In this document: one piece after another, positions 11,022 through 22,644 of the stretch
Layout: each line of letters begins with the position of its first letter
How positions within the stretch are numbered: position 1 is the first letter of the stretch
NCBI GenBank assembly: GCA_029948255.1
Contig: JALIZF010001510.1
Span: 1-64,000 of the forward strand
Direction of reading: 5' to 3'
Source of the DNA: Telmatactis stephensoni
Lineage: Eukaryota; Cnidaria; Anthozoa; Actiniaria; Isophelliidae
DNA: 64,000 bases
Program-made: the position numbers and the translations under genes
The notes under the pieces: model-generated
Databases searched by the model: none
The model's input: the letters and a program-made list of their open reading frames with translations, nothing else
Told to the model about the DNA's origin: nothing

Positions 11022-12017
11022 TGTTTAATTCAGATTCTTTTCCGTCTGGGTTTCCTGTGCTTTCACCTTGTCCTGCTCAACCCTTTTCACAGTTTTCAAG
11101 CTGGACAGAAATATATATGAAAGGGATACATGCTTGAAGTATAAGAAAGGGGTACCTTTTCACACTGGACGCATACTAACGGTTGAAATATCGTGAAATG
11201 TTTTATAAAACTTTGAGTAAAGATTTCGCGAGTTGACTACTGTATCTGACTGAGCGCGCCTTGGGAAGAGTATCGTGCTTTGGGAGGTATATAGATTAAC
11301 AGTGGTATCTTTTCTTTGAAAGATAGAACATAAAGGGTAAGCATTTCGTCCTCGACCTTAGGGAGGAGTCTCCCAATGTACTGACACTGGTTGAGTATCA
11401 CCACTCCCTCCCACCCCCTTTCCCCAGGAACGACTCATGCTTCAACTTCATTCACCCTTAGGCAAGAGAGCTAGTGCAGACTAGGATGCAGTTTATGACC
11501 TCGAAATTTGTGGTCACCTCCAGATTTGTAGTCGCCCTGGGATTTTGCCGACCCTGAGCCTGTGTATAAAACTCGATATTATCGTGTACCAAAACATTCG
11601 CAATTCCTGCTGATGAACGTGCCGTGTCATAATAAAGTGTAACTTCGTCTGATTTAAATGTCCTCTCTAAAATTTGTAGTTGGAAAATATTTCCACAAAA
11701 TATTTTCCAATATCCCCATAAAAATAAGAACTTACCCTTGCCATTATTCAAAACAGTACAAATAAGTTCCCTTATTGCCTCGCAGACAATCCCTATATCT
11801 GTCAAATTTCTAAATTCAATTACTTATTAAAAAGCTTATAATTACTGAAAAAAATGAAAACGCACGGGAGTAGGGTAAGACGAAAATTAAACTGCATCCG
11901 GTTACTAAAAATAGCCCAACCGGGAATTATCATGGCGCGCGCGGTATTAAGAATTTCCCTCTCTTATTTATGCTCTCTTGCTTTTATATATTACATGAGT
12001 TCTGATGAACTAAATTC
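11022..12017. other. No recognised gene
   Basis: Intergenic. The 12-mer GGGTTTCCTGTG occurs at about 11048, shortly upstream of the microprotein gene; the same 12-mer marks a MITE family elsewhere in the window. A minus-strand ORF at 11458-11805 (115 codons) has no recognisable domain and is not called as a gene. Confidence 0.4.
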
Positions 12018-12174
12018 TACGTCCACACATTCTGATACGGTTGAAAACCCATCTTTTTTCTCCATTTTCTCACTTAGACAAAAAGCGCCGTTTCAGCCAC
12101 GGGTGTGGATGGCGGGTCTGAACCCTAACAAAAAGGATGCGTTATTAAAAACCCCGGATGAGTGTGGACGTACG
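12018..12174. mobile_element. MITE-like inverted-repeat element (ACGTCCACA ends)
   Basis: The left end TACGTCCACACATTCTGAT is mirrored by the right end ATGAGTGTGGACGTACGTAG. It is about 155 bp and noncoding, and lies directly beside a second MITE. ORFs reading across it are incidental. Confidence 0.6.
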
Positions 12175-12185
12175 TAGCCCATTTA

Positions 12186-12378
12186 GGGACCAGTCATTAT
12201 TTACAGGGAGGGGGGAGCTGGTGGAAATATGGGGGGGGGGGGCATCATTTTTCATGCACACACTGCATCATTGTAATAAGAGAATGTATGTGGAAAGGGG
12301 GGTGGGGCCATCAAAAATTGTGCATCACATTTCTCATTTCCACCAGCCCCCCACCCCCTGTAAATAATGACCGGTCCC
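12186..12378. mobile_element. PIF/Harbinger-type MITE with TTA target duplication
   Basis: The element starts GGGACCAGTCATTATTTACA and ends with the near-perfect complement, TGTAAATAATGACCGGTCCC. Terminal inverted repeats are about 55 bp and include G-runs. It is flanked by TTA at 12183-12185 and 12379-12381. A 3-bp TTA/TWA duplication with GGG-starting ends is typical of nonautonomous PIF/Harbinger elements. There is no internal coding sequence. Confidence 0.75.
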
Positions 12379-12381
12379 TTA

Positions 12382-13885
12382 GTATTGAATTTGAAATCGA
12401 GGTTGCATTGTTGGTTAATTTACTGAACGATGTTGAACTTCTCCGCGTAGTTACAATCAATAGCAGTATTTTTAGCAGTTCGCAAGAACGGATTGATGTA
12501 AAGTTGGCTGAGAACCACTTGGGTTACTAGCTCATTAAAAGTATGCCCGTATAATTATGCCCAACATGTAACTCAAGCAGAAACCTTACAAGACCAGTGA
12601 CCTGTTGTTTTTAAATTTACGTACATTTTAATCATTTTTGTTATTACTCGTGCCCAGGCCTTTAGGCCGGGAACGAGTTATAAACTGCAAATGTTTTTTT
12701 TCCTCTGGTCGTCTCGAGAATGCAGCATTCTTGCGCAATCGGTCACGTGCTACTCCCTGATTGGTTAAGAACGTAAAAGACAATGCCCCTCATTCATCAC
12801 CTCCGTAGTGAACGCCAGCGAGGAACTTTAGGAATGCAACATGGCCGACTACAAAGAAAATAGCTTTCAGAGACAGGCTTTTCCTGCAGTGGCACAATGT
12901 AATTTGGAGCTTTTAACTCGAGAAATACCTATATACTTATAAGAGCTTCAGAATGGGCTGTTATTTTGAGCTTCATCTCCAATAGTTTGACCAAATATCG
13001 AACTCTAAATGGAGTACTTGAAAGAGAACCCTCGCGATAAACATGGATAAAGAGTATTTCCTATGAGCTGTGAATCTACGAATTTCTCATCCTACATGTT
13101 GCTAAACGAACATACGTAGAAGCAAGTCAATTGTATTCCTCATTCAAGCATTCAAGAGATCTTGAGAGGTTTTTGTACTGAATTTAATACGGAATTCTAG
13201 AGCAGACCATTGCATGGAACGGATAGGTTCCATTGACCTTGTTGGTCACGTAACGTCTTTTATTATTTAAAACATCCGAAACATGAACGAAAAAATTCAC
13301 GATTTGTTATTGTGTCAAAAACGCCGTTGTAGAAGTCTTTACAGCAAACAATTGAGATACATAGTGAAATAAAAAGTTGAATAAACTGGTATATTCGCTG
13401 GTAAATTTTGCATGTCGACTAATAGCTGCTGACAGACAAATTGACTAATCAAGATATTTTTTTGTTTCGGCCCTCAGGCCGAAACGTTACTGTGTTTGGT
13501 TTGCTAACCCATAATTTTTGGCTCGTCTGTCAATTAGCTGTCATACTTTTATAACACATCCAATTATATGTCGCATTCTTTTCACGTCTATTAAAAAATT
13601 GTTGGTGAAAACCTACCAACAAATGATATTTGACGTGCCTGTCACCGACATCCAATCGCATGAAAGGAAGCGCTAAAACGTTTTGCAAAGATTGTGTTAT
13701 CTATTGTTTATTTGACCGTGGGAACACCCCTTTCTGATTGGTCGGGAATAGAACTTGTAACAATCATACACGCCCTTTTCATCACTTGTGTGAAATTAGC
13801 CAATCTGGCACGAGAGGAAATCATAGAAATCTCGATGAATGAGTTTACGCTCTATTTATAATAGTCATTGGAAGTTTTATGGCAA
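12382..13885. other. No recognised gene
   Basis: Intergenic AT-rich sequence without an ORF or splice structure I can support. Short palindromic patches such as AGGCCTTTAGGCC (about 12656) and CCCTCAGGCCG (about 13472) are present. Confidence 0.45.
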
Positions 13886-14075
13886 AATAGGCCATTTGCA
13901 CGATGGCGTCATTTTACTACAACTACCAGAATGCTCTACGAATTTTCTTTCTTATTCAGATTTTTATTCCCTTTTGAGAATAGTCGAACAATTGACACTA
14001 ATTATTTTACAAAAGAAAGTGGGCAAAGCATTCTGGTAGTTGTAGTATATGACGCCATCATGCAAATGGCCTATT
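13886..14075. mobile_element. MITE-like hairpin, arms about 50 bp
   Basis: The left arm AATAGGCCATTTGCACGATG and the inner part AACTACCAGAATGCT are repeated in reverse at 14027-14075 (AGCATTCTGGTAGTT, CATGCAAATGGCCTATT). The loop is about 90 bp and there is no coding content. The overlapping ORFs at 13839-14083 are incidental. Confidence 0.7.
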
Positions 14076-14601
14076 GTCATTAAAACACACGGATTTGCAG
14101 GATTTACAGCCCTAAACTAAAGGCTGTTTATCGAGGTTTGTTGCATTGCTGCATTGCTTAAAAACTTTCCGCTTAGTTGAGTCACAATGAATCCCGCTGA
14201 TATTAATGAACAAATTTGATTTTCAGTTTACATTTTTCTTTGCAAGTTAGAACTCCAAGTCTCGTAAAGAAATCTAAAGGGTTTTGAGCGGGCCGAAACA
14301 TCATTGCTTTGAAGCAATATAGGCTTGTTTAGTTTAAGTTAGCCGATTCGAAAAGGGTCTTTATGTTACGGTTAACTATTTCCCGGAATGGTGAAGAATG
14401 GGTGAAACGGCTCGGGAAAGAGTACGAACGGGACCGGTCACTGAAGCCTCTCCTAAAAGGGCTTCCGGGGCACGAGTGAACGCACGTGTGCGTCTAGTTG
14501 TAATTTAAATGGCCCGCTGTAATTGGTTTATAAGCTGTAGCGGCGTTCCTGCCTTTGGCAAAGTAAATAAAATAAAATAAAAATAAAATATGTACTTGTT
14601 G

Positions 14602-14802
14602 TCCTTTCCTTTCCTTTCCTTTCCTTTCCTTTCCTTTCCTTTCCTTTCCTTTCCTTTCCTTTCCTTTCCTTTCCTTTCCTTTCCTTTCCTTTCCTTTCCT
14701 TTCCTTTCCTTTCCTTTCCTTTCCTTTCCTTTCCTTTCCTTTCCTTTCCTTTCCTTTCCTTTCCTTTCCTTTCCTTTCCTTTCCTTTCCTTTCCTTTCCT
14801 TT
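14602..14802. repeat. (TTTCC)n pentanucleotide microsatellite
   Basis: About 40 uninterrupted copies of TTTCC. An A-rich tail (AAATAAAATAAAATAAAA) immediately before it looks like the 3' end of a retroposed element. The ORF across it is artefactual. Confidence 0.95.
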
Positions 14803-15110
14803 ACTTCACTTTAATAATTTTACACACACAAAAAATAAATAAATAATACATGCTGCTGAGAAACATACTGACAACAGGAATGACTTTCCATAATAACATA
14901 GGCCAACAGAGAAATAAAAGAATAAATAGATAATTAAAGTAAATTAAAAATGTCTTGAATATAGACGTAAAACTATGTACAAATTAAGATAAAATATAAT
15001 AAATTATGATAATGTCAATATACATATATGAATATGGATACGTTCTGTTCAAAACGAACCAGTTCCATGATAGGGCCTTACATGATTACCACTTAGAGTT
15101 TTTATAAGGA

Positions 15111-15208
15111 CAAAACACAAACACAAATTCCAAAACACAAACACAAATTCCAAAACACAAACACAAATTCCAAAACACAAATACAAATTCCAAAACACAA
15201 ACACAAAT
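15111..15208 (-). repeat. 20-bp minisatellite, reverse-oriented array (about 5 copies)
   Basis: The unit is CAAAACACAAACACAAATTC, the reverse complement of the larger array at 15823-16081. The two arrays bracket the inverted-repeat element at 15223-15493. Confidence 0.9.
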
Positions 15209-15222
15209 TGTATATCCAGCTA

Positions 15223-15493
15223 CCAAGAGACCATAATACTAAGATAGCGAAACTCAGTATTGATGTCTGTGCGATGTTCGTGGCGACTAAGGCTATTTTT
15301 AGTAACTTCGCCATAGCGCGCGCAAGGCCCTCAACCAATAGAATTTGATTTTTGACGTGCGCGCGGAAGGGACCGTTTGAATTCTATTCTTTGAGAGCCT
15401 TGCGCGCGCGATGGCGAAGTTACTAAAAAGCCGCCACGAACATGGCACAGACATCAATACTGAGCTTCGCTCTCTTAGTATTATGGTCTCTTG
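15223..15493. mobile_element. MITE with ends CAAGAGACCATAATACTAAG
   Basis: The left end CAAGAGACCATAATACTAAG is mirrored at the right by CTTAGTATTATGGTCTCTTG. The inverted similarity continues inward through GCGCGCGCAAGGC, giving arms of over 100 bp around a short centre near 15350. A second member lies at 17872-18173, and an internal fragment of the same family at 27258-27392. Confidence 0.8.
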
Positions 15494-15822
15494 CAGCTAC
15501 GCTATTCGAACTACCATGTGCTATGTATCATTCGCATAAAGAAACAAACTTGACCGCAGACCATGCATTACCATTAGCTGATTATATATGATGACGTTTT
15601 TTGACGCCACGGGAAAATCGCTGAAAAACTCGAGCTTGGCACGAATAGTAAGCTACTCGCTTCGCTCGCAGCAATTACGAACCTTCTTGACCTGGAATCT
15701 CTTATGCAATGCCACGACCAAGAATGCATTGCGCCATATCAGACCAGCGGGCGGAATAAAGGATTGTGGGATTGCAACCTCTTAACCAATGAAATAGGTG
15801 CTTCTAAAGAGGTTCACGCACA

Positions 15823-16081
15823 CATTTGTGTTTGTGTTTTGGAATTTGTGTTTATGTTTTGGAATTTGTGTTTATGTTTTGGAATTTGTGTTTGTGTTTT
15901 GGAATTTGTGTTTATGTTTTGGAATTTGTGTTTGTGTTTTGGAATTTGTGTTTGTGTTTTGGAATTTGTGTTTGTGTTTTGGAATTTGTGTTTGTGTTTT
16001 GGAATTTGTGTTTGTGTTTTGGAATTTGTGTTTGTGTTTTGGAATTTGTGTTTGTGTTTTGGAATTTGTGTTTGTGTTTTG
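15823..16081 (+). repeat. 20-bp minisatellite (about 13 copies)
   Basis: The unit is TTTTGGAATTTGTGTTTGTG with a few TTTATG variants clustered at the left side. All three frames stay open because of the repeat, which produces four false ORFs here. Confidence 0.95.
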
Positions 16082-16554
16082 GCCTTATGAGGCACCGTAT
16101 TCGTTAGCATAAACATAATAGCATATATAATGAAAGACCACGTAGCACTGGGATAGAATGAAGTTGAAGCTTGAATAAAAGATGCAGTGCTAGAGGAGAA
16201 ATCCCACCGAGGAGACTTTTCGAGCGGCGACCCTACGGTCTTTTGCCCTAACAAAGCACAGAGAGTACTCTCTGACATCGGCCTCAGGTGGGATTCTTGA
16301 TTTTATTTTTCCTTCCCTCCCTCTGTCATTCAATTTGCTCGAACAAGGACGCCTTGACAGTTAATAGTTTTATTTCTGAAAAACCCTAAGGGAGAAATAA
16401 TAAAGTTGTATTGTACAGTTGTGAACTATTACTAAACAATACTGAATATGGGAGGGGGATGAAAGATAATATTTTAAAACTATCATTTTTGTTCCCAATA
16501 AACATCAGGATGACAAGCTAAATTGCATCTGTTGTAGATCAAATCTTTCTCGTG
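16082..16554. other. No recognised gene
   Basis: Intergenic sequence before the tandem PAN-discoidin array. No gene, repeat array or RNA is recognised. Confidence 0.4.
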
Positions 16555-16969
16555 ATTTATCGACTATTTTCAGTCTTGTTCACAATGGATCGATGATGTT
16601 GATGGACTACTCGACCTACAAATAATCAAAAAGTTATCAAAAAATTATGAAAAAGACTAAAAATATGAAAAATGAAATTCCTTTAGTCGAGACTCACGAC
16701 ATCTTGCGCATGCGCAGTCATTTTCCCGTAGTGTCGCTTTGTTAACGCGCCAGCTGTGTATGGGGAAACAATCGACACTTGTTGAAAACTGAGCCTACTT
16801 GGTTCTTTATTGGGTTTCCTGTGGCATCAGACACCTCCTTCTCAGTCTCTAAAATACACACAAAATGTTCTACGAAATCACTCTAAATCGTGAAACTTCT
16901 TAAACCTCTGGCACCCAGGGTATGCAAGAGGAGGCTGATATATCGACCTTAATAGTACTCAACTGACCT

Positions 16970-19900
16970 TTATTTGCAGCCATACAACTCCATCCTCAAT
17001 GAGGGATGCTTTCTCCAAGTCTGGGGATACAACTTGATGTACCTGGCATAAATAATTGGTTCAAGCTTGTGCTTAACAACGGTGTCGATGTCACTGTTTC
17101 CTTGGAAAGTCTTGCCTGACTGGTAGTCTGTGAAGCTTGACCCATCGTCACTGTACTTCAAGGTATAACTTGTTACCCATTCGGTCTCATTCTTGCTCCC
17201 TTGCGTGGCAACTCCAGTCACGTTCGTCGTTCTGCCCAAATCCACTTGAATCCATTCTCCTATTGACTTTGTTTTAGCTGCCCAAGCAGCAGGCACTCCC
17301 ACTAGCTGAAGATTAAGTCTTGCCTTTGATGCTACGTACCCAGCACTGTAAATTGACGAGGCTGTGATGCTTGAATCAGGAATTTCTCTACTTTCCATAC
17401 CAAGAGGCTTCTCTTTACAGGCTGGGTCTATTGAAAGAATACACGTGTATCAGCTAAGTCTAGATGCAACTCACAATCTTGAACAATACCCCAAGAACTT
17501 TTTCGGCAAGTCAGTAGATCTGCTTCAAGTCATCACTGTATGTGTACGCCGCCCATCTCCTCTCCCTCCCATCCAATGCCACACAAGGTCGATTTACATG
17601 CATGGATTCGCAAGCAGTGGAGAAACATGGCCCCTCGTAATGGGACACTGTGTTAAGGTTCAATGGGAGGACAGTGGACAAGGACAGTGTTAAGAGTCAA
17701 TATATTGTATACAAGCCCTTTTAGGTTGAAAGAACAAATATGTTGAACCACCAAATTTGGTGTCCAGAAATTTGTTGTAGACCATTGTAATCTGATACCC
17801 TGTACTTTGGGAGAGGGCGCATTTTGATTAATGGATAAACTATCGCTTTCGTAAATATCTCGAAGAAGCTTTAAGAGACCATAATACTAAGAGAGCGAAA
17901 CTCGCGAACTGATGTCTGTGCGATGTGCTTGGCGCTTAAGGCTATTTTTAGTAACATTAAGTTGACACAATATCGCGCGGGCAAGGCTTTCAAACAATGG
18001 AATTTGATTTTTACGCGCGCGTGGCTACCAACCGTTTCTCCTCCGAGAATCAAATTTCATTTTTGCACGCGCGATGACGTCAACTTCCTGTTACTAAGAA
18101 TATAACCTTAAGCGCCAAGCACATTGCGCACACATCAATACCAGTTTCGCTGTCTTAGTATTGTGGTCTCTTGTTGTAACTTGAGGTTTTGTCACAAGTT
18201 TTGTGCAACAGTAACAAAAACGGATCGCTTAAGCTTACAGTTTTTGATGTACCATTGCTAATGAATAAAACAATATGAAAACACCAGCTTTGTAGTTTTT
18301 ACTTCGCAAGCCACAACACGAACAGTATGGAGTACAACGTCGTCATGGCGGAGGAGGGTTAGGGTGGTTGTTTGTTCGTTGATTCGTTTGTTTGTTTGTT
18401 TGTTTGTTTGTTGTTTGTTTGTTTGTTTGTTTGTTTGATTGTTTGTTTGTTTGTTTGTTTGTTTGTTTGTTTGTTTGTTTGTTTGTTTGTTTGTTTGTTT
18501 GTTTGTTTGTTTGTTTGTTTGTTTGTTTGTTTGTTTGTTTCACTTTTAGATCACTTTAGAAACAAAAAAGGTATTTACAAGTTTTGGTCAGGATTGTAGC
18601 TTTCATTGATGTAACATCTTAGTTTACTAACATAGTTAGAAATATCTAAGAAAATTCCAAATCATACATTGACAGAAAAATTCTAACGTATTTCTATCTG
18701 TAGGGAAAATCTAATTTGATAAAACTGAAAAGTACACAACACAGTACAGTTTATGAGTAAAATCCTTATTAGGTTTTTCTTTCCTAATTTACAATCAACA
18801 GTAACTGATTAAAATACAAAATATAGACGTTACCGCGGTAGCCCTCTTAATCAGTATTCTGAGTCGTTTGTTCAGTTTGGCGTTTCTTTTTTGACGATAA
18901 GACGAAAAAAGATAAGAATTAAACATGAAAGGTTCCACGGAATATCTTAAAGGCGTACTTTGCATATTGTATAATCAGTGGAAACATTAAAACACTCAGG
19001 TTTCGTGCTGAAATATGACTGAATTTAAAATTCCAGGAGAATTCAAGGAGAATTCAAGGACTAATAAACGATTTTTCAAGGAGTAGGGTTATACCAGATT
19101 CTTTTACTAATGGTTTTGATGAAATACTAGGACATCCTCTTCCCTCACTTGCATGCACAAGAGAACAAGTGAATTTCTATTTTCACAACACTTGATACTA
19201 ATCTCGCAATCTGATTGGTTGATTAGAGTGTGTCAGTGTGTCGCTGTGCTCGTGATTCCACTTGAGTTTTGAACATTTTATGACGTCAAGAGTGTGTCAA
19301 TAAGTTGACAGACAACTCAAAACCATCTTCAATTTGATAAATTTCCCATCCGGCCCATTCAAGTCCCTTACGGTTTTTGGCAAAAGTATAAATTCAAGGA
19401 GTTTTCAAGGAGTTTGAGGAGAATTTCATAAATTCAAGGGCTTTTCAAGTTTCAAGCGCTCTTAAAAACATAAATAAAATTCAAGGGGTTTTCAAGGAGT
19501 TTAGGGAGTAGCACGAACCTGAACACTATAGACTAAAAGTGTCCAACATGAAGTAGTGCCAAATAGTGCTGTTTTATGCTAATTACAGTGGGTTTTGTTA
19601 ATTTTTAATGAGCTTTTCCGAACTTGCACGTGACATTTTAAATTGTAATCCTACCAAAGACAAAACTGACAACCTGATTTGAAAAGAGCACACCAAAGTT
19701 TGCACAAATTGAACATTTGAAGTATTATCGAAACTTTGGCGCTATTCATCGAAAATACTTCAAAATTTCAATTTTTGCAATTAAGTTTGGTGTGGTCTTT
19801 TCAAATGTTATATTTTTGTCTTTGCTGGATTAAAGTTTAAAATGTCTGCATGAAGGGCGGGAAAAGCTCATTAGCACTATATAGCACTCCAGATTATAGT

Positions 19901-21009
19901 GCACAGTTTTGCACGTTTTCAGTACTGAATGCTTGTATTCTAACACCTGCCCAAAACTTAAAAAATTAATATTCAAACTTAATAAAAATCATGAATCTCG
20001 AAAAGTTACTTCGACATTTCCCACATCATGCATGTAAAGACAGTTTTTCACGAATTCCAATCACGAGAAGTGATTTAATTTTCCATTCTCGAAACATGAG
20101 AAATTGGAAAATGCTTCATTGATCCACGCGTCACGAAAAAAACTCTGTACGTCCCTGTTTGTTAAAGACGATGAAATTGAACAGGTGCGTTATTGACGCG
20201 AAGCGAGTGAGTTAAACGTTTTGCTAAAACTCGCTTGAATTATGCAGGAACCACGTCAATGAGACAAGCGATGTTTGCAATAGTCTATATCTTTTTCAAC
20301 TGGACAACGTTAATCAGATTCATGTTTATTTACCGATATATATGTTTAACATCATGTAGAGCTTGTTTAAATATAGGTATACGAAAATATAACGGTCTAA
20401 ATGAAAAAATGTATACTGTAAAGAAAACATAAATATTTTACTGAACCGGCACAAAAAAAAAAAAAAAAAACTAATTCAAACTAAGCTTGGTATATACATT
20501 TTATTCAATTTCACTGATATATATTCTTTCTTCAGTAAAAGTACTTACTAAATGATGTCTTTTCAGGATCGTTGCACACATCTTCAATCTTTAATAAAAT
20601 TTTAAAAAATGACTACAGTTTATAAAAATATCTGCCGATTGGGCAATAACAGTAATAATTTCTTTACCTTGGATGGTCTCAATTGATGAAACCAAAATCT
20701 TCGATTCTCAACCAAAGTGCCGTTGTTACCACATCTACTGAGTTGACAAATGTGTTCTGAGGGGTGAATAGGCTGATATTCGTAGTTATACGAAGAACAG
20801 TTGGTATCATGATGGCATTCTAAGGCACAAGTTATTGAATCCTTAACAGCAAAGTTCCGATAAACACGGTTGAGAGTAACATAGTTCAATATACTAGAGG
20901 AACCCGAGCAGCCAGCCGAAACAACTGCGAAGAAGTAGCTGACTGAAAACAAAAGAAGATGTTGCAGAAACTTCCCTGAAAGTATGGAAGAAATCGTAAA
21001 CGAAAACAT
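16970..21009 (-). CDS. Secreted PAN/apple plus F5/8C discoidin protein, copy A
   Basis: Three exons on the minus strand, 20668-21009, 20549-20588 and 16970-17427, join in phase to 840 bp (279 residues). Exon 1 encodes a signal peptide (MFSFTISSILSGKFLQHLLL) and a PAN/apple-like domain with the cysteine pattern CALEC, NCSSYNYEY, ICQLSRC. Exon 2 encodes IEDVCNDPEKTSF. Exon 3 is an F5/8 type C (discoidin) domain starting NPACKEKPLGMESREIPDSS (C131) and ending LRMELYGC (C278), the usual disulfide-bonded pair. There is no transmembrane segment, so the protein should be secreted. Such domains bind glycans, phospholipids or protein ligands; the ligand here is unknown. Exon 1 ends exactly at a GTAAAG donor, and exon 3 begins after an AATAG acceptor. 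The intron between exons 2 and 3 (3.1 kb) is full of repeats. Confidence 0.85.
17872..18173. mobile_element. Second MITE of the AAGAGACCATAATACTAAG family
   Basis: Ends AAGAGACCATAATACTAAGA and CTTAGTATTGTGGTCTCTTG, with long inverted arms running through GCGCTTAAGGC and GCCTTAAGCGC-like segments. It is inserted in the large intron of PAN-discoidin copy A. It is related to the element at 15223-15493. Confidence 0.78.
18366..18540. repeat. (GTTT)n tetranucleotide microsatellite
   Basis: About 43 copies of GTTT with one GATT interruption and one short unit. Both-strand ORFs across it are artefacts. It lies inside the large intron of copy A. Confidence 0.95.
19190..19340. repeat. Dispersed repeat, copy in unit A
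   Basis: Matches 3131-3345 and 27460-27605 from CACTTGATACTAATCTCGC through GACAACTCAAAACCATCTTC. It lies in the intron of copy A. Confidence 0.7.
19556..19895. mobile_element. Foldback/MITE element, unit A
   Basis: The left arm, including ATGAGCTTTTCCGAACTTGC, GACATTTTAAATTGTAATCC and CACACCAAAGTTTGCA, recurs in reverse in the right arm (TTTGGTGTGGTC, GGATTAAAGTTTAAAATGTC, GGGAAAAGCTCAT). The arms are about 150 bp. Unit B (27677-27925) keeps the left arm only. Confidence 0.7.
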
Positions 21010-21430
21010 TTTCGGTTTGCCACTGATGTGTTCGACCAACTAACAAAATATCGTGATGTTCTTTATATCCATGAACAATATATTCATATCCTTAATAATT
21101 CATTAGGGTCTTGTCCATTCAAAACGCAAATCAGGCCAGTTTGATGAACTTTCAATTCGTACTGCCTAGCTTTGTATGAGAGAACCTATTAGCAACCGAC
21201 TTCCAAGAGACACTTCACTGGCCACATACAAAAGTATACAAGACGAGGCTACGTGCATAAAGCTCAGTCATCCGTAACAAGACAAAAATTTTAGTACGTA
21301 ACCTCGTTTTAAATCCTTTGTACGTGGCAGGTGAAACATAACTCGGAAATGGACTATTAATTAATTGATAAAGGCACACAGAAGCACAGCCTGTGAACTA
21401 TGCCTAGTAAATAAATACAAAATTGCAAAC

Positions 21431-21758
21431 CTGAATCTCGTACGTCTGCATAAATCGACTTATATTGTGATACCAATCTTGATGAGTAGTTGCCAGTCTT
21501 GGTCACGTGATTCAATTCACACGTCCCATTGGCGTAGTAGTTGATGCTTCTACATCGCTCACCGTCTTGAAGACAGTGTATGTAGCATGCCTCAAAGTGT
21601 TCAGCTGTAGTAGTCTTGTAGGTAGAGTTCAAAAGAGCAAATCCATTCTTGTAATATGTATTGATTGGTTTACATTGTTGTGTTGATGACATGGAGCAAA
21701 TGAGAAGATGGACCAAGGCCGACACGAGAGCGAGTTGAAGAAAGATTTTTCGTGTCAT
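21431..21758 (-). CDS. Second PAN-type first exon (alternative exon or partial gene)
   Basis: The exon encodes a signal peptide (MTRKIFLQLALVSALVHLLI) and a diverged PAN/apple domain (CKPINTYYKNGFALLNSTYK, ACYIHCLQDGERCRSINYY, GTCELN). It ends GATTCAG followed by the donor GTTTGC, leaving one base over. The discoidin exon at 16970-17427 needs exactly one preceding base, so splicing this exon directly to it would keep the frame (262 codons including stop). It may be an alternative first exon of copy A, or the surviving first exon of a neighbouring gene. The start at 21758 directly follows an acceptor-like TTCAATTTTAG, so an upstream 5' UTR exon is possible. Three N-glycosylation sequons are visible (NST, NGT, NYS). 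Confidence 0.65.
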
Positions 21759-21881
21759 CCTAAAATTGAAGAATATAATGTTCAACTAATAAGGGAAACT
21801 CCGGCCAATATCGCGGCCTATCCGGCTTATTTATAATGCTTATTTGTGTTCATCTAATTAAAGTCGCTTTAATTTTCAATA

Positions 21882-22303
21882 GACCCTTATCACGCTAATG
21901 TGACAATATAAAATATTTCAGATTTATCGAAGAAACGAATTCACTATCAAATTCATCACATTGATATTAGTAAAATTGCAGAGTTTCATAAAGATTGCCC
22001 TTAATTAAACTGACGAAGTCAGTGGATTTTTGAAGGTATATATTTTTGTGGAATTTTAATTTGTAAAGAAATGTATGTGTCTAGCCTGATAACGAGGCTG
22101 GGCGTGCATGCGATGCACGTCCACAGTACATTTCTTTGTAAAAATGCTTACTTTCAAAAATTCATTTCTTCGTTCAGTTGGAGGCCAATCTTTATGAACT
22201 TGCAATTTTACTATATCAGTGTGATGAAATTGATAGTGAATTCCTTTTTCCGATAAATCAAATGATTTATAATCTCACACTTGCGTGATATAAACGGCTC
22301 TTA
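21882..22303. mobile_element. Foldback element, about 420 bp
   Basis: The left arm (GAATTCACTATCAAATTCAT, then ATTGATATTAGTAAAATTGC) is mirrored on the right (GCAATTTTACTATATCAGTG, then GAAATTGATAGTGAATTC). The outer parts ATCACGCTAATGTGA and CACACTTGCGTGAT also pair. The centre contains a smaller hairpin around TGTACATTTC-like ends. It lies just upstream of the second PAN exon, within about 125 bp of its start. Confidence 0.7.
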
Positions 22304-22644
22304 CACGGAAGCTATCAGCCCCGTGACTAACGTTTGGTTGGTGGGTCTGAGGACAGTTCCTAAACTTACAGTTAAAATGCCTTCTGTATAGAGTAAAAGT
22401 AATGTTAACAATTTGAGCTTACCACAAATTCTTTTCAAATATTTAAGAGGGGATTTATTTCACCGGTTCCGGCATTGGGCAACAAAATCTATTCAGCTAA
22501 AGAATAACTGTTGTACAAAGCTAAAGTTATTACTTTCAGAAAGTTTAGGCTGTTTGTAAGTGGTTTTAATGAATAAAAGTTGGATAAAAGTGTTAACTAA
22601 AGGATTTGAATTGAAAACGAGTTTTATGCCTTCTTTTGCATGGA

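Noticed and set aside
11458..11805. 115-codon minus-strand ORF
   Set aside because: No domain, splice context or repeated occurrence was recognised; kept only as a note.
14590..14814. ORF over the TTTCC repeat
   Set aside because: It is only the translation of a microsatellite; the period of five leaves all frames open.
15704..16278. Four ORFs over the 20-bp minisatellite
   Set aside because: All are products of the repeat, on both strands, with no start context or domain.
18343..18599. ORFs over the GTTT repeat
   Set aside because: Simple-repeat translation on both strands.
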